A stretch of 64,000 nt of DNA from Chloroflexota bacterium (lineage in GTDB: Bacteria > Chloroflexota > UBA6077 > CF-72), in assembly GCA_016191465.1 (NCBI GenBank), contig JACPOP010000015.1:146261-210260 (forward strand), read 5' to 3'. The position numbers and the translations under genes were made by a program. Positions 19,342-33,932 of this stretch are shown in pieces. The first letter of the stretch is position 1; each line of letters opens with the position of its first letter. Below the pieces are notes generated by a model that had not been told where the DNA came from, did no database searches, and saw only the letters and a list, made by a program, of their open reading frames with translations.

Positions 19342-20317
19342 CCAGTGCAACCTCGCGCAACAGCTCGTCCGCCACAGCATACGGGTCTTCCGTGCGAGCC
19401 GCGATGTTCCGAAAGCGCGCCTCCCACGTCTCGCTCCGGATGGTGCGCTCGAACGCGGAACGCACGTGATCCTCGAGGATGCCGAGGACCTGGCGCCGCG
19501 CGTTCTCGGCCCGTCGCGCCCGCCAACTGCCGCTGTCCTTCAGGAACTGGACATGTGCATCGATCTGCTTGACGAGCTCTGGTATGCCCCGCGCGGTGGT
19601 GGCGACCGTCTCCTGAATCGGTGGCGTCCAGCCGGGCGTCCGCGTAGCGCCCAGTGAGAGCATCGCGCGCAGGTCGTTGACCACCTGCTGCGCGCCCGGT
19701 AGGTCCGCCTTGTTGACCACGAGGATGTCGGCGATCTCCAGCACGCCCGCCTTGATCGACTGGATGTGGTCGCCAAGTCCCGGCACCCCAACGACGATGG
19801 TGGAGTCGGCAGTCCGAGCGATCTCGACCTCGTCCTGGCCCACACCTACGGTCTCGACCACGATCACATCTTTGCCGAATGCATCGAGCAGGGCGACCAC
19901 GTCCATCGTGCTGCGCGCCAGTCCGCCTGTAAGGCCGCGCGTAGCCATGCTGCGGACGAAGACCCCGGGATCGTCGTGCAGCTCCATCATGCGGATCCGG
20001 TCGCCGAGGATGGCGCCGCCGGTGAACGGGCTGGACGGGTCCACTGCCACCACGCCCACTGTTTCGCCACGCGCCCGGTAGGCCTTCGCAAGGGCAGTGG
20101 TGAGCGTGGACTTGCCCGAGCCCGGCGGCCCTGTAATGCCGACTACGTGGGCCTTGCCGCCCAGCGCGAAGAGGTGACGGAGCTCCCGTCGTGCATCGCT
20201 CCGGCCGGCCTCGACCGCGCTAATCATCCGCGAAAGTGCGAGGCGATCCTCTTGCCGCAGTCTTGCGGCCAGCTCATGCGCCGGTGCCGAACGCAGCAGA
20301 GGCACTACGTCCGGCAC
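19325..20317 (-). CDS. meaB: MeaB, methylmalonyl-CoA mutase GTPase chaperone
   Basis: 330 residues of the MeaB/ArgK G3E GTPase family, which gates adenosylcobalamin loading into the mutase and removes inactivated cofactor. Walker [10 protein letters not shown] (about 62-70), switch region [20 protein letters not shown], Walker [16 protein letters not shown] and base-recognition NKAD are intact. It lies between the B12-binding subunit and pccB, as in many MCM gene sets, and its 3' end overlaps pccB. Confidence 0.96.
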   Translation of the reverse strand: MPDVVPLLRSAPAHELAARLRQEDRLALSRMISAVEAGRSDARRELRHLFALGGKAHVVGITGPPGSGKSTLTTALAKAYRARGETVGVVAVDPSSPFTGGAILGDRIRMMELHDDPGVFVRSMATRGLTGGLARSTMDVVALLDAFGKDVIVVETVGVGQDEVEIARTADSTIVVGVPGLGDHIQSIKAGVLEIADILVVNKADLPGAQQVVNDLRAMLSLGATRTPGWTPPIQETVATTARGIPELVKQIDAHVQFLKDSGSWRARRAENARRQVLGILEDHVRSAFERTIRSETWEARFRNIAARTEDPYAVADELLREVALGDDNE

Positions 20318-20424
20318 GGGGCTCCCGAGCGGTGGATGGTGACGCCTGAGAGCGCTCCGGCGCCGCGCGTGCGCACACCCCGGGTATGAAGCGGTCGCGG
20401 AGGTAACGGCACGTGTTGGGTCTG

Positions 20425-20445
20425 GTAAGGAGTGAGCAGGGAGCA
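20425..20445. repeat. degenerate 7-bp tandem array (S4)
   Basis: Three heptads GTAAGGA, GTGAGCA, GGGAGCA end one base before the stop codon (20447-20449, minus strand) of the B12-binding subunit gene. Same period and same position relative to a stop as the arrays at 17694, 24126 and 34958. Confidence 0.45.
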
Positions 20446-20446
20446 G

Positions 20447-20863
20447 TCAGGCCGAGCGGCCGCCGCCGGCGCGCAGAAATGCGATCGTCTCGGTGGTGGG
20501 CGAGCCAGGGCCGAAGACTGCCGTGATGCCCATCTCGCGCAGCTTCGCCGCGTCTGCCGCGGGGATGATGCCACCTGCCCACACCACCACGTCGTCCAGC
20601 CCACGCTTCCGAAGCTCCTCCACGATGCGTGGGAACAGCGTCATGTGAGCGCCAGAGAGGATGCTGAGCCCAATGGCATCCACGTCCTCCTGGAGCGCCG
20701 CTTCGGCGATCATCTCGGGCGTCTGCCGAATGCCGGTATAGACCACCTCGAAACCGGCGTCGCGCAGCGCCCGCGCGATCACCTTGGCACCCCGGTCGTG
20801 GCCGTCCAGGCCCGGCTTGGCGATCAGGACGCGCCGGATCTCAGCCGGAGCCGCTGCCGTCAC
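20447..20863 (-). CDS. B12-binding (small) subunit of acyl-CoA mutase
   Basis: 138 residues from GTG at 20863, overlapping the stop of the epimerase gene by 4 bases (20860-20863); the upstream extension of the open frame is shadow. Cobalamin-binding motif is complete: [13 protein letters not shown] with the axial His22, then [13 protein letters not shown] and [10 protein letters not shown] (DxHxxG-SxL-GG). Serves as the cobalamin-holding partner of a large subunit. Only one such gene lies beside two large-subunit genes (12269-13963 and 21540-23423), so it may serve both. Confidence 0.95.
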   Translation of the reverse strand: MTAAAPAEIRRVLIAKPGLDGHDRGAKVIARALRDAGFEVVYTGIRQTPEMIAEAALQEDVDAIGLSILSGAHMTLFPRIVEELRKRGLDDVVVWAGGIIPAADAAKLREMGITAVFGPGSPTTETIAFLRAGGGRSA

Positions 20864-21539
20864 GCGCTGCTGCCTCCGTCCGTGCTCTCGGGCTGCCCCG
20901 CGGCGATGAGCTCGCCAGCTTCCTCTTCGGCCACCGGTGCGGAAGCTGCGCCGTCGTCGCGCGCCGCGGGTGCGGGTTGGATCAGCTCCACCAGGACCCC
21001 GAAGGTCGAAGCTGGCTGCAGGAACGCGACGTCGCCGTGAGCGCCCGGGCGGGCCGTCTCGTCGATCAGCGCCACGCCCTGCTCCTTGAGCTCGCGGAGG
21101 TGCTCGTCGATGTTGACCGTGCCGAAGCACAGGTGGTGCAACCCGGGACCACGCCGATCGAGGAACTTCGCCACGTTGGAAGCCGGGTCCGTCGGCTGCA
21201 GGAGCTCGATGAGGGTGTTGCCCGTCTGGACGAATGCGACTTCGATCAGGCGGTCCGGGAGCACCCGCCGATCGACGATCCCCATCCCCATCACGCCCTG
21301 GTAGAAGTGCATCGCCTCGTCGATGTCATGGACGGCCACGCCGACGTGGTGAACGGCCAGCGGCTCGCGTGGGGTTGCGTCGGGAACAGTGCCCGAGGGC
21401 TGGTCGGCAGAGGGGCGAACGAGCGCGTCGGGCACAGGCCGGCGCTGCTCGGGTGGCAGCACCGACTCAGCGATGTCACCGGGCGGGGCCATGCCGTACG
21501 GGTCCGGGTAGGGATTTTCCGGGGTTGGCTCGACAGTGG

Positions 21540-21543
<4 letters not shown>
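20860..21543 (-). CDS. mce: methylmalonyl-CoA epimerase (VOC fold)
   Basis: 227 residues from ATG at 21543, whose ATGA overlaps the stop of the mutase gene upstream. Vicinal-oxygen-chelate repeats are visible: [19 protein letters not shown] (first His ligand) and [21 protein letters not shown], with LIELLQPT and VLVELIQP supplying Glu ligands. Interconverts (S)- and (R)-methylmalonyl-CoA. The first 80 residues before the VOC domain are Pro-rich and unconserved, as is the acidic Ala-rich tail; both are additions to the usual 140-residue enzyme. Confidence 0.93.
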
Positions 21544-23423
<1,880 letters not shown>

Positions 23424-23424
23424 G

Positions 23425-24003
23425 CTAGTAATCCAGCCCTTTACGCGCCTGGTGGCCGGTGTCGAACGGGTGCTTCACCTTCTTCACCTCCGTGGCGAGG
23501 TCCGCGAGCTCGATGACGTGATCGATGAACCGATGGGCGTCGTCGTGCCCGGTTACCACCAGATTGAGCTCGCGTGGTTTTGCCTTCATCAGGCCCAGGA
23601 GCTGGTCGAGATCGATCTGCCCTTCTGATACGGCGCCGATAACCTCATCCAGAATCACCAGCTCGTACTCGCCCGAGCCCATCTTCTCCTTCGCAAGCTC
23701 CAGACCGCGTTGGGCGGCCTCACGGTGCTCGCCGAACGTGAAGGTATCGCCGAGGATATTCACGAAGCCAATTCCGGTGGAGATCACCTCAAAATCGGGA
23801 GCCAGCCGGCGGGCGCCCGCAATCTCGCCCATGGGCTCGCCCTTCGGCCATTCGCCCATCTTGGTGTACTGGATCATCAGCACCTTCCAACCGCGCCCCA
23901 CGGCCCGCAGCGCAATGCCGAAGGCGGCGGTGGTCTTGCCCTTGCCGTCGCCGAAGAAGACGAGCGTCTGGCCGGGCAGCCGGGATTTCCGAGATTCAGG
24001 CAT
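23425..24003 (-). CDS. cobO: cob(I)alamin adenosyltransferase, CobO/BtuR type
   Basis: 192 residues from ATG at 24003 (the frame extends to 24027). P-loop [15 protein letters not shown] near the N-terminus, [12 protein letters not shown] and VVTGHDD mid-protein, and the family's C-terminus [17 protein letters not shown]. It adenosylates cob(I)alamin to make adenosylcobalamin, the cofactor of both mutases encoded here, which explains its position directly upstream of icmA (1 base gap). The upstream side carries the heptad array S2. Confidence 0.95.
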   Translation of the reverse strand: MPESRKSRLPGQTLVFFGDGKGKTTAAFGIALRAVGRGWKVLMIQYTKMGEWPKGEPMGEIAGARRLAPDFEVISTGIGFVNILGDTFTFGEHREAAQRGLELAKEKMGSGEYELVILDEVIGAVSEGQIDLDQLLGLMKAKPRELNLVVTGHDDAHRFIDHVIELADLATEVKKVKHPFDTGHQARKGLDY

Positions 24004-24013
24004 CACGGACCGA

Positions 24014-24138
24014 GTTGCAAGCTCCAAGTGGCAAGTTGCACGTTGTTCATTGTGCGCTCAAAGTGCTGTATGTCATTCCCGGCTGCCGCCGATGCCGCGC
24101 CCCAGCTTCCGCTGAGTTGCCTGGTAACGTGGAACTTG

Positions 24139-24160
<22 letters not shown>
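24014..24160. repeat. inverted pair of 7-bp tandem arrays (S2)
   Basis: Left: GTTGCAA, GCTCCAA, GTGGCAA, GTTGCAC, GTTGTTC (24014-24048). Right: AACGTGG, AACTTGC, TACTTGG, AACGTGC, AACTTCC (24126-24160). The arms are imperfect inverse complements with 77 bases between. The stop codon of the acyl-CoA dehydrogenase gene (24139-24141, minus strand) lies inside the right array, so the last few residues are encoded by the array. Confidence 0.8.
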
Positions 24161-25344
<1,184 letters not shown>

Positions 25345-25492
25345 CGTGACGGCTCCTGCGTGCCTGGCCGCACGGCCTTGCGCTGGCTCGCGGGAGTGGC
25401 GATCCGCGATACGCGCCAGGCCAGGCTGTCGTGCTGAGCGAAGTGACGCATCCGTGCTCGACCCATCTCGGCGGTTCCGCAGTGGCAGCCCA

Positions 25493-26707
25493 TTAGACCA
25501 GCTCGAAGGCCACGGCGACCGCGCCGCCCCCGCCGTGGCACAGGCCGGCGATGCCGCGGCTCTTGCCGCGCTGCTTCAGGGCGTGCAGCAAGGTGACGGC
25601 GATCCGTGCGCCCGTGGCTCCCAGCGGGTGGCCGAGCGCGATGGCGCCGCCGTTCACGTTGACCCTGTCCCAGTCCCACCTCAGCGCCTTGCCGTTGGCA
25701 ACGATCTGGGCCGCGAAGGCCTCGTTGATTTCGAGGAGGTCCCAATCGTGGACGGTGGTGCCGGTCTTCGTGAACAGCTTCTGGAGCGCCATCTCCGGCG
25801 CCTCGAACAGCCACAGCGGATCGGTGGCCGCGCTGGCGTAGGCGAGTACCCTGGCGATGGGCGCCACGCCCTGCGCCTGCACGAAGTCCCCGCCGGCGAG
25901 CACCAGGGCCGCCGCGCCATCCGTGAAGCCCGGCGCGTTCCCCGCGGTGACGGTGCCGCTGGGCGTGAATGCTGGTCCGAGCTTCGCGAGTGCCTCGATG
26001 GACGTATCGGCCCGCGGTGCCTCGTCGGTGTCGACGACCGTCGCCTGGCCCTTGCGGCCCGCGATTTCTACGGGGACGATCTCCTCCTTGAAGCGCCCCT
26101 CGCGGATCGCGGCGATGGCGCGCTGGTGGCTCTGGAGCGAAAACTCGTCCTGCTCCTCTCGGCTAATGCCACGCTTCTCGGCGATCGCCTCGGCGCTCAT
26201 CCCCATGTGGTGGTCGTCCCAGGGTGACCAGAGTCCGTCGTAGATGGTGGCATCCTGCATGGTGACGGGGCCCATGCGGTACCCAAAGCGCGCCTTCGGA
26301 AGCAGGTGTGGCCCCTGGCTCATGCTCTCCATGCCACCGGCGACGACGACCGTGGAGTCCCCCGCCCGGATGGCGTGGCCGGCCTGGTTAATGGCCTCGA
26401 GACCCGAAGCGCACACCTTGTTCAGCGTGGTGGCGTTGGCGGATGTCGGCACGCCGGCGAAGATGCTCGCCTGCCGGCCCGGATGCTGGCCGGCGCCTGC
26501 TTGCACCACGTGGCCCATGATGACCTCGTCCACCTCGCCAGCGGGCACGCCGCTGCGCTCGACGGCGGACCTGATGGCCACGCCACCGAGCCGCGCCGCG
26601 GAGAGCGTAGACAGGCCGCCCATCATTTTCGCTATGGCGGTCCGGGCTGCCCCCAGCACGTAGACGTCGTTCGCCTGGAGCCCGTTCACTGAAGCTGAGC
26701 CAGTCAT
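25493..26707 (-). CDS. acetyl-CoA C-acetyltransferase (thiolase)
   Basis: 404 residues. Thiolase motifs: VLGAARTAIAKMMGGLS, nucleophile Cys in NKVCASGLEAI, GGMESMSQGPHLL, NGGAIALGHPLGATGARI (catalytic His) and GLCHGGGGAVAVAFE (second Cys). Cleaves acetoacetyl-CoA or makes it in the reverse direction; the substrate range cannot be read from sequence. The ATG overlaps the TGA of the RelE-like toxin gene (ATGA at 26704-26707), so translation is coupled to a toxin-antitoxin operon. Confidence 0.95.
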   Translation of the reverse strand: MTGSASVNGLQANDVYVLGAARTAIAKMMGGLSTLSAARLGGVAIRSAVERSGVPAGEVDEVIMGHVVQAGAGQHPGRQASIFAGVPTSANATTLNKVCASGLEAINQAGHAIRAGDSTVVVAGGMESMSQGPHLLPKARFGYRMGPVTMQDATIYDGLWSPWDDHHMGMSAEAIAEKRGISREEQDEFSLQSHQRAIAAIREGRFKEEIVPVEIAGRKGQATVVDTDEAPRADTSIEALAKLGPAFTPSGTVTAGNAPGFTDGAAALVLAGGDFVQAQGVAPIARVLAYASAATDPLWLFEAPEMALQKLFTKTGTTVHDWDLLEINEAFAAQIVANGKALRWDWDRVNVNGGAIALGHPLGATGARIAVTLLHALKQRGKSRGIAGLCHGGGGAVAVAFELV

Positions 26708-27057
26708 GCTGCCACCTCGTCCCGCTCCTGCGCGGTTAGGAGCACATGGTATCCCTCGGCTCGCAGAGACCTCGGGCGGGCTCCCTCATCGAAAGGGCCT
26801 AGCGGTAATGACGGCTGCACAGGTGCAGGGCCTTGTGCCCACCATAGATTCGGTCGAAGCTCGTCGGAGGCGCTGGCCGACCACCACCCCGCGAGGTCCC
26901 CGTGCAGCGCGTGCACGCGTAACGATGGATGCTGCTCGTTCTCATCCAGGAGTCGAAGCGCCTTGCGGAACTGCGCTCGTTCGGCCTGAGAAAACTCCTT
27001 GCTCGCATAGGACTCGAGGAAGGTGTCGGTGAACACAAGGTTCTGGTACGTGCGCAA
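26704..27057 (-). CDS. RelE/ParE-superfamily toxin
   Basis: 117 residues. N-terminal YQNLVFTDTFLESYASKEF, then RALRLLDENEQHPSLRVHAL and GDLAGWWSASASDELRP are the hallmark of RelE/YafQ-like mRNA interferases (HPSLRVHxLxGxxxGxWSAS). The final 50 residues are less typical: LPLGPFDEGARPRSL may correspond to the usual LGPHDEVYR ending. It follows its predicted AbrB-like antitoxin by 15 bases and overlaps the thiolase gene by 4 bases. Confidence 0.7.
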   Translation of the reverse strand: MRTYQNLVFTDTFLESYASKEFSQAERAQFRKALRLLDENEQHPSLRVHALHGDLAGWWSASASDELRPNLWWAQGPAPVQPSLPLGPFDEGARPRSLRAEGYHVLLTAQERDEVAA

Positions 27058-27072
27058 GGGCTGGGCTTGTCC

Positions 27073-27342
27073 TCAATCGCCCAAACGTTCGAGGTCGGCC
27101 TCGGATACCTGACGCACGCGACCTTGCCGTACGTCCTCCTGGGAGCGGGCAAGCAAAGCACGATGCTCCGGCGTGTAGGCCCATTCGTCCTCGCGGGGAA
27201 TGATGACCGCCGGACGGAGCAGCATCAGGCCATCTGCAACTTCGAGCTCGAGCGGAGATTGGCCCGCCAGCCCGAGCGATTTGCGGACTGCCGCGGGAAC
27301 GGTGAGCCGACCCTCCGAGTTCATTATCACATGCGTCTTCAT
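27073..27342 (-). CDS. AbrB/MazE-like antitoxin
   Basis: 89 residues from ATG at 27342. The N-terminal swapped-hairpin DNA-binding domain is clear: MKTHVIMNSEGRLTVPAAVR followed by KSLGLAGQSPLELEV. The C-terminal half (EHRALLARSQEDVRQGRVRQVSEADLERLGD) is charged and would bind the toxin. It is the first gene of the pair, as usual for type II toxin-antitoxin operons, and would autoregulate the promoter between it and the divergent gene starting at 27421. Confidence 0.85.
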   Translation of the reverse strand: MKTHVIMNSEGRLTVPAAVRKSLGLAGQSPLELEVADGLMLLRPAVIIPREDEWAYTPEHRALLARSQEDVRQGRVRQVSEADLERLGD

Positions 27343-27420
27343 CGACTCAGTGTACCCCGTTCCGTCGATACGGCGAATCGTCGAGCGAATGCCCTCCATT
27401 CCGCAATTACACTGGCTGCC

Positions 27421-28620
27421 GTGGATTTCCTGGACCCCGGCGAGCTTCACTGGTCGATCGAGGCGGCTCGGGGCCTTGCAGCGGCGTTTCGCACCACGGC
27501 TGCCGAGCGTGATGCGCGAGGCGGCACGCCGAAGGCGGAGCGCGACCTGATCCGGGCGAGTGGGCTGCTCAGGCTGGTTGTGCCGTCATCACTCGGCGGC
27601 GCGGGCGGCGACTGGGCCGTGGCGCTGACGGTGGTGCGGGAGCTTGCTGTTGCCGATGCTTCCCTGGCGCACGTCCTGGGTTACCACTACCTCGGAGTGG
27701 CCACACCGCACATCTTTGGCACGGCCCGTCAGCGGGACCTCGCGTACACCGAGGTTGCTCGCGACAACCTGTTCTGGGGGAATGCCCTCAATCCTCTGGA
27801 CCTTCGCACAACCATCACGCGCCAGGGTGGCGGGCTGGTCCTGCGCGGCGCAAAGTCGTTCGCCTCGGGCTCCGGCGACTCGGACCGGCTCGTCGTGTCG
27901 GCGACGGAGGATGACAGCCCCGCGCTCCACGTCCTCGTGGTGCCGACGCGGGCGGACGGAGTTACCGTGCACGACGACTGGGACAACATGGGGCAGCGCC
28001 AGACCGACAGTGGGAGCGTCACCTTCGACAACGTCACGCTTTCTTCGGAGGCGCTTCTCGGGCCGCCTGGGCCGGGCGCGAGCCCATTCGGCACGCTGCG
28101 GACGTGTATCGTGCAGGCGATCCTGGCACACGTGTACGTCGGGCTGGCGCGAGGGGCCATTGTGGAGGCGGCGCCGTACACCCGCGCAAGCGCCCGCGCC
28201 TGGCCCGCCCGCGCCTGGCCGGGGTCCTCCGCGGCCGCGGCCGCGGAGGACCCCCTTGTTTTGCGCAGCTACGGCGAAATGGAGACCCTGACAGCCGGAG
28301 CCGAGGCGCTGTGCGCCCGCGCCGCCAATCTGGTCCAGGCTGGCTGGCAGCGCGGGGAGATGCTCACCGTCGAGGAGCGCGGCCAGATTGCCGTGGCGGT
28401 CGCGACGGCGCGTGCCAGCGCGGCGCGGACCGCGCTTCAGGTGACCAGCCAGATGTTCGAGGCCATGGGCTCGCGGGCCACCTCCGCCCGCCTGCGCTAC
28501 GACCGTTTCTGGCGCAACGCCCGCACCCTCACCCTGCACGATCCGATCGAGCACAAGCTCCGCGAGATCGGCGATTGGGTGGTCAACGGGCGTCCGCCCA
28601 CCCCGGGCTCGTATAGCTAA
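27421..28620 (+). CDS. DszC/SfnB-like flavin-dependent monooxygenase
   Basis: 399 residues from GTG at 27421; the open frame extends upstream to 26929 only as shadow of the antitoxin genes. Acyl-CoA dehydrogenase fold, with the C-terminal RYDRFWRNARTLTLHDPIEHKLREIGDW that marks the DszC (dibenzothiophene S-oxygenase) / SfnB branch rather than dehydrogenases; the dehydrogenase YEGT is absent. Such enzymes oxygenate organosulfur compounds using reduced FMN. The middle holds ARAWP twice in a row and a poly-Ala run encoded by a 34-bp perfect palindrome. Divergent from the antitoxin gene. Confidence 0.85.
   Translation: MDFLDPGELHWSIEAARGLAAAFRTTAAERDARGGTPKAERDLIRASGLLRLVVPSSLGGAGGDWAVALTVVRELAVADASLAHVLGYHYLGVATPHIFGTARQRDLAYTEVARDNLFWGNALNPLDLRTTITRQGGGLVLRGAKSFASGSGDSDRLVVSATEDDSPALHVLVVPTRADGVTVHDDWDNMGQRQTDSGSVTFDNVTLSSEALLGPPGPGASPFGTLRTCIVQAILAHVYVGLARGAIVEAAPYTRASARAWPARAWPGSSAAAAAEDPLVLRSYGEMETLTAGAEALCARAANLVQAGWQRGEMLTVEERGQIAVAVATARASAARTALQVTSQMFEAMGSRATSARLRYDRFWRNARTLTLHDPIEHKLREIGDWVVNGRPPTPGSYS
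28221..28254. repeat. 34-bp perfect palindrome inside the DszC-like gene
   Basis: Two 17-base arms, GGGGTCCTCCGCGGCCG and its exact inverse complement, with no spacer. It encodes the GSSAAAAAEDP stretch and directly follows a duplicated block that gives ARAWPARAWP. Confidence 0.85.
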
Positions 28621-28701
28621 ACCGCGTGCACGCCCGTCTGGCCTGGTTCCCCGGGTCCGAAGGCTGGTGCGTGCCACCCCATGGAGCTGGTTGGAGACAC
28701 G

Positions 28702-31095
<2,394 letters not shown>

Positions 31096-31266
31096 CCGAG
31101 GGCCGCTCGGACGCCAACTGACGAGACCTGTCAGCTGGCTCGACTGGACCCTCAGGGCAGCCGTCAAGCACGGCTTCCGAATCGTTCGATAGCATCCCCC
31201 TGAGCCGCGAAGCCGCCCCACTCACGCGGGGCGCCGCGTCGTAGCCGTCTTGAATCGAGCGCCGCC

Positions 31267-32034
31267 ATGAGTCCTGCCGACCCGACCGCTGATGCACTGC
31301 CGCGCCTATACACCGATCTGGCCGATTGGTACCACCTCCTCACGTCCCCCGAGGATGCGAGGGAGGAGGCCGCGTTCTTCCTGCAGCAGATGACCGAAGC
31401 GCTCCGAGCGACCCCCCGGTCAGTGCTGGATCTGGGCTCGGGCGGCGGGAACCTCGCCTGGCACTACAAGCGCGAGATCCCTTCGGTGACGTTGACCGAC
31501 CTTTCGTCACAGATGCTGGCAGCCAGTCAGCGGGTGAATCCCGAGCTGGAGCACATCCAGGGCGACATGCGCGCGGTGCGCCTGGACCGGCTCTTCGACG
31601 CGGTGCTCGTGCACGACGCGGTGTGCTACCTGACGACCGAGGATGACCTGCGCGCTGCCATGGCAACGGCCTTCGTTCACTGCCGTCCGGGCGGTGTGGC
31701 GATCTTCGCGCCGGACAGCGTGCGGGAGAACTTCTCGGAGAGCCTCGAATCGGACGGCCACGACGAGCCAGGCCGCAAGCTGCGGTACATGATGTGGACG
31801 TGGGACCCTGATCCCTCCGACGCCACCTGCGTGGTCGATTTCTCGTACCTGCTGCACGAGGAGGGGCGGCCGATGTGCACCATCTATGACCGACACGTCG
31901 AGGGCCTGTTCAGCCGTGAGACCTGGCTGCGTCTGCTGGAAGGCGTCGGCTTCGGTCCCACCACGGTCGTGCCCCTGATTCACTCGGACGTTGAGCCCGG
32001 GACTGTGGAGCTCTTTGTTGCCCTGAAGGCATGA
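31267..32034 (+). CDS. class I SAM-dependent methyltransferase
   Basis: 255 residues. Motif I VLDLGSGGGNLAW (about 53-65), an acidic residue after TLTDLSSQML, IQGDMRAVRLDRLFDAVLVHDAVCYL (motifs II-III) and VHCRPGGVAIFAPD. Methyltransf_25/11-type Rossmann fold; the YTDLADWYHLLTSPEDA N-terminus is typical of small-molecule methyltransferases. The substrate cannot be told. Stands alone between the UvrA paralogue and modA. Confidence 0.88.
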   Translation: MSPADPTADALPRLYTDLADWYHLLTSPEDAREEAAFFLQQMTEALRATPRSVLDLGSGGGNLAWHYKREIPSVTLTDLSSQMLAASQRVNPELEHIQGDMRAVRLDRLFDAVLVHDAVCYLTTEDDLRAAMATAFVHCRPGGVAIFAPDSVRENFSESLESDGHDEPGRKLRYMMWTWDPDPSDATCVVDFSYLLHEEGRPMCTIYDRHVEGLFSRETWLRLLEGVGFGPTTVVPLIHSDVEPGTVELFVALKA

Positions 32035-32238
32035 CCGTAGGAGCGCAGGATACGTTCGTTCACGCTCCGAAGGCCGCTTCGCGAGTGGCTCGCTTCGACA
32101 ACGCCGAGCCGCGGCAACGCAGGGCGCGCGTGGCCGCGGCATCGCTTGGCTGCTTCGATGCCGACGCCCGGCCAGCACCATGGCCACGGATTATCGGCGG
32201 CTTGGAACTGCCCGCCGTGGCCTACGCTTGTGGGAGTG

Positions 32239-33090
32239 ATGCCTCAGGCGATGCCGCGGACAGGTGTAGCCGCCAAGGCCCTCGCGCTGGCGGGCATCGT
32301 GCTGACGGCGCTGTTCGCCGGAGCGTGCTCCCGGCCCGTGCCTCCGGACCCCCGCGCGGAGGCAGGTCGAGTGACCGTGAGCGGCGAGATCACAGTCTTC
32401 GCGGCGTCCTCGCTGACCGAAGCCTTCAGGGAAATTGGCGCGGGATTCGAAGCCGCGAACCCGGGGACACGCCTGAACCTCAACTTCGGTGGCTCCAGTA
32501 CGCTCCGGGCTCAGCTCGAGCAAGGGGCTCGCGCGGATGTCTTCGCCAGCGCGGACGAGGTGCAAATGAGCCTCGCCGTGAAGGCGGGGGTCACAGCGAG
32601 CGACCCAGCCGTGTTCGCGCGCAATCGCCTGGTGATCGTGACGCCCAGGGGCAATCCGAGGCAGATCGCCAGCCTCGAGGACCTTGGCCGGCCGGGTGTC
32701 AAGCTCCTGCTGACCGCGCCAGGCGTGCCCATCGGGCAGTACACGCTGGACCTGTTCGACCGAGCTGCCCGGGCGCCGGGCTTCGGGACGGACTTCCGAG
32801 CGCGCGCTGAGGCGAACGTGGTCTCGCGCGAAGAGAACGTGCGCCAGCTCGTGGCGAAAGTGCAGCTCGGTGAGGCGGATGCAGGTGTGTGCTACGCCAC
32901 CGATGTCACGCCGAGCGTGCGGGACCAGCTCACGGTCATCCAGATCCCGGACGGGCTGCAGGTGTCCAGCGCGTACCCGCTGGCACCTACGAGGGGCTCC
33001 AACCCGGTCGGGGGGCAGGCATTTGCTGCCTACGTGCTGTCGCCGGCGGGCCAGGCTGTGCTCCAGCGGTGGGGGTTCCTGCCGCCGTGA
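32239..33090 (+). CDS. modA: ModA, molybdate-binding lipoprotein
   Basis: 283 residues from ATG at 32239 (the frame is open from 32146). Signal sequence ALALAGIVLTALFAGAC with a lipobox-like cleavage before Cys, then the ModA fold: ITVFAASSLTEAFREIG, LNFGGSSTLRAQLEQGARADVFASAD, NRLVIVTPRGN, and YATDVTP near the C-terminus. Captures molybdate or tungstate for import. The stop overlaps modB by GTGA. Molybdate supply fits the Moco gene cluster at 41-47 kb. Confidence 0.93.
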   Translation: MPQAMPRTGVAAKALALAGIVLTALFAGACSRPVPPDPRAEAGRVTVSGEITVFAASSLTEAFREIGAGFEAANPGTRLNLNFGGSSTLRAQLEQGARADVFASADEVQMSLAVKAGVTASDPAVFARNRLVIVTPRGNPRQIASLEDLGRPGVKLLLTAPGVPIGQYTLDLFDRAARAPGFGTDFRARAEANVVSREENVRQLVAKVQLGEADAGVCYATDVTPSVRDQLTVIQIPDGLQVSSAYPLAPTRGSNPVGGQAFAAYVLSPAGQAVLQRWGFLPP

Positions 33091-33932
33091 GGCCAGACGT
33101 GGCGAGCGGCCCCGCTCCGCTGAACCGCGCTCGCACCACCCGAATTCCGTGGTGGGCGTCAGCGCCGAGCACGCTGCTGGTCGTGTTCCTGATCCTGCCG
33201 CTCGCGGGGCTGCTGCTCCGAGCGGCCAACCTCGATGCAATGGTGCGCGCCCTCGGGAGGCCGGTCGTGCTCGATGCGCTTCGATTGAGCCTGCTGACAA
33301 CCCTCGCCGTGCTCGTCCTGTCGGTCGTGCTGGGATCGCCGTTGGCGCTGCTCCTGGCGCGTTCCCGGGGGCCACTGGCGACCGCGGTCGACACGCTGGT
33401 GGACCTGCCGATCGTCCTCCCGCCAGCCGTGGCCGGCATTGCCCTGTTGCTAACGCTGGGACGAAGAGGCGTCCTCGGAGGCGTGCTGAGCGTATTCGGC
33501 GTGGAGATTCCCTTTACGACCGGCGCGGTGGTGCTGGCCGAGTTGTTCGTGGCGGCCCCGTTCTACGTGCGGGCGGCCCGGTCCGGGTTCCTCGCCGTCC
33601 CCGCCGAGGTTGAGGATGCGGCTCGGGTTGACGGAGCCAGCCCCTGGCAGGTCTTTCGCGCCGTGTCCGTACCGCTCGCGGCGCCCTCGCTCCTCGGCGG
33701 GGCGGTCCTGTGCTGGGCGCGGGCGCTGGGCGAGTTCGGCGCCACGATCATGTTCGCGGGCTCGTTCCAGGGCCGCACCCAGACGATGCCGCTGGCGATC
33801 TACGCCGCCCTGGAAAGCGACCTGGACGCGGCCGTCGCGACGTCCGTCCTGCTGCTCCTGGCCGCACTCGCGGTCCTATTGTTCCTGCGGTTCGTGACGC
33901 GTGGCGCCACGACTCCGCTGCACCGAAGTTGA
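33087..33932 (+). CDS. modB: ModB, molybdate ABC transporter permease
   Basis: 281 residues from GTG at 33087, overlapping the modA stop. Five to six hydrophobic segments (first LLVVFLILPLAGLLL) and the permease EAA loop [31 protein letters not shown], which docks to the ATPase, followed by RALGEFGATIMFAGS, a ModB hallmark. No modC ATPase gene follows within the window, so the ATPase must be encoded elsewhere. Confidence 0.95.
   Translation: MRPDVASGPAPLNRARTTRIPWWASAPSTLLVVFLILPLAGLLLRAANLDAMVRALGRPVVLDALRLSLLTTLAVLVLSVVLGSPLALLLARSRGPLATAVDTLVDLPIVLPPAVAGIALLLTLGRRGVLGGVLSVFGVEIPFTTGAVVLAELFVAAPFYVRAARSGFLAVPAEVEDAARVDGASPWQVFRAVSVPLAAPSLLGGAVLCWARALGEFGATIMFAGSFQGRTQTMPLAIYAALESDLDAAVATSVLLLLAALAVLLFLRFVTRGATTPLHRS

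Noticed and set aside
17704..19572. 622-residue open frame on the plus strand opposite pccB
   Set aside because: Pure shadow of a GC-rich gene: His/Arg/Val-rich, no motifs, and pccB on the other strand is unmistakable.
25427..25480. Fragment resembling a GCTGAGCGAAG-type dispersed repeat between dehydrogenase and thiolase
   Set aside because: Too short and only one copy was noticed in the window.
26799..27161. Frameshift in the RelE-like toxin (alternative frame ending in CSRHYR)
   Set aside because: The primary frame also ends acceptably (LGPFDEGARPRSL resembles LGPHDEVYR), so a frameshift is not required.
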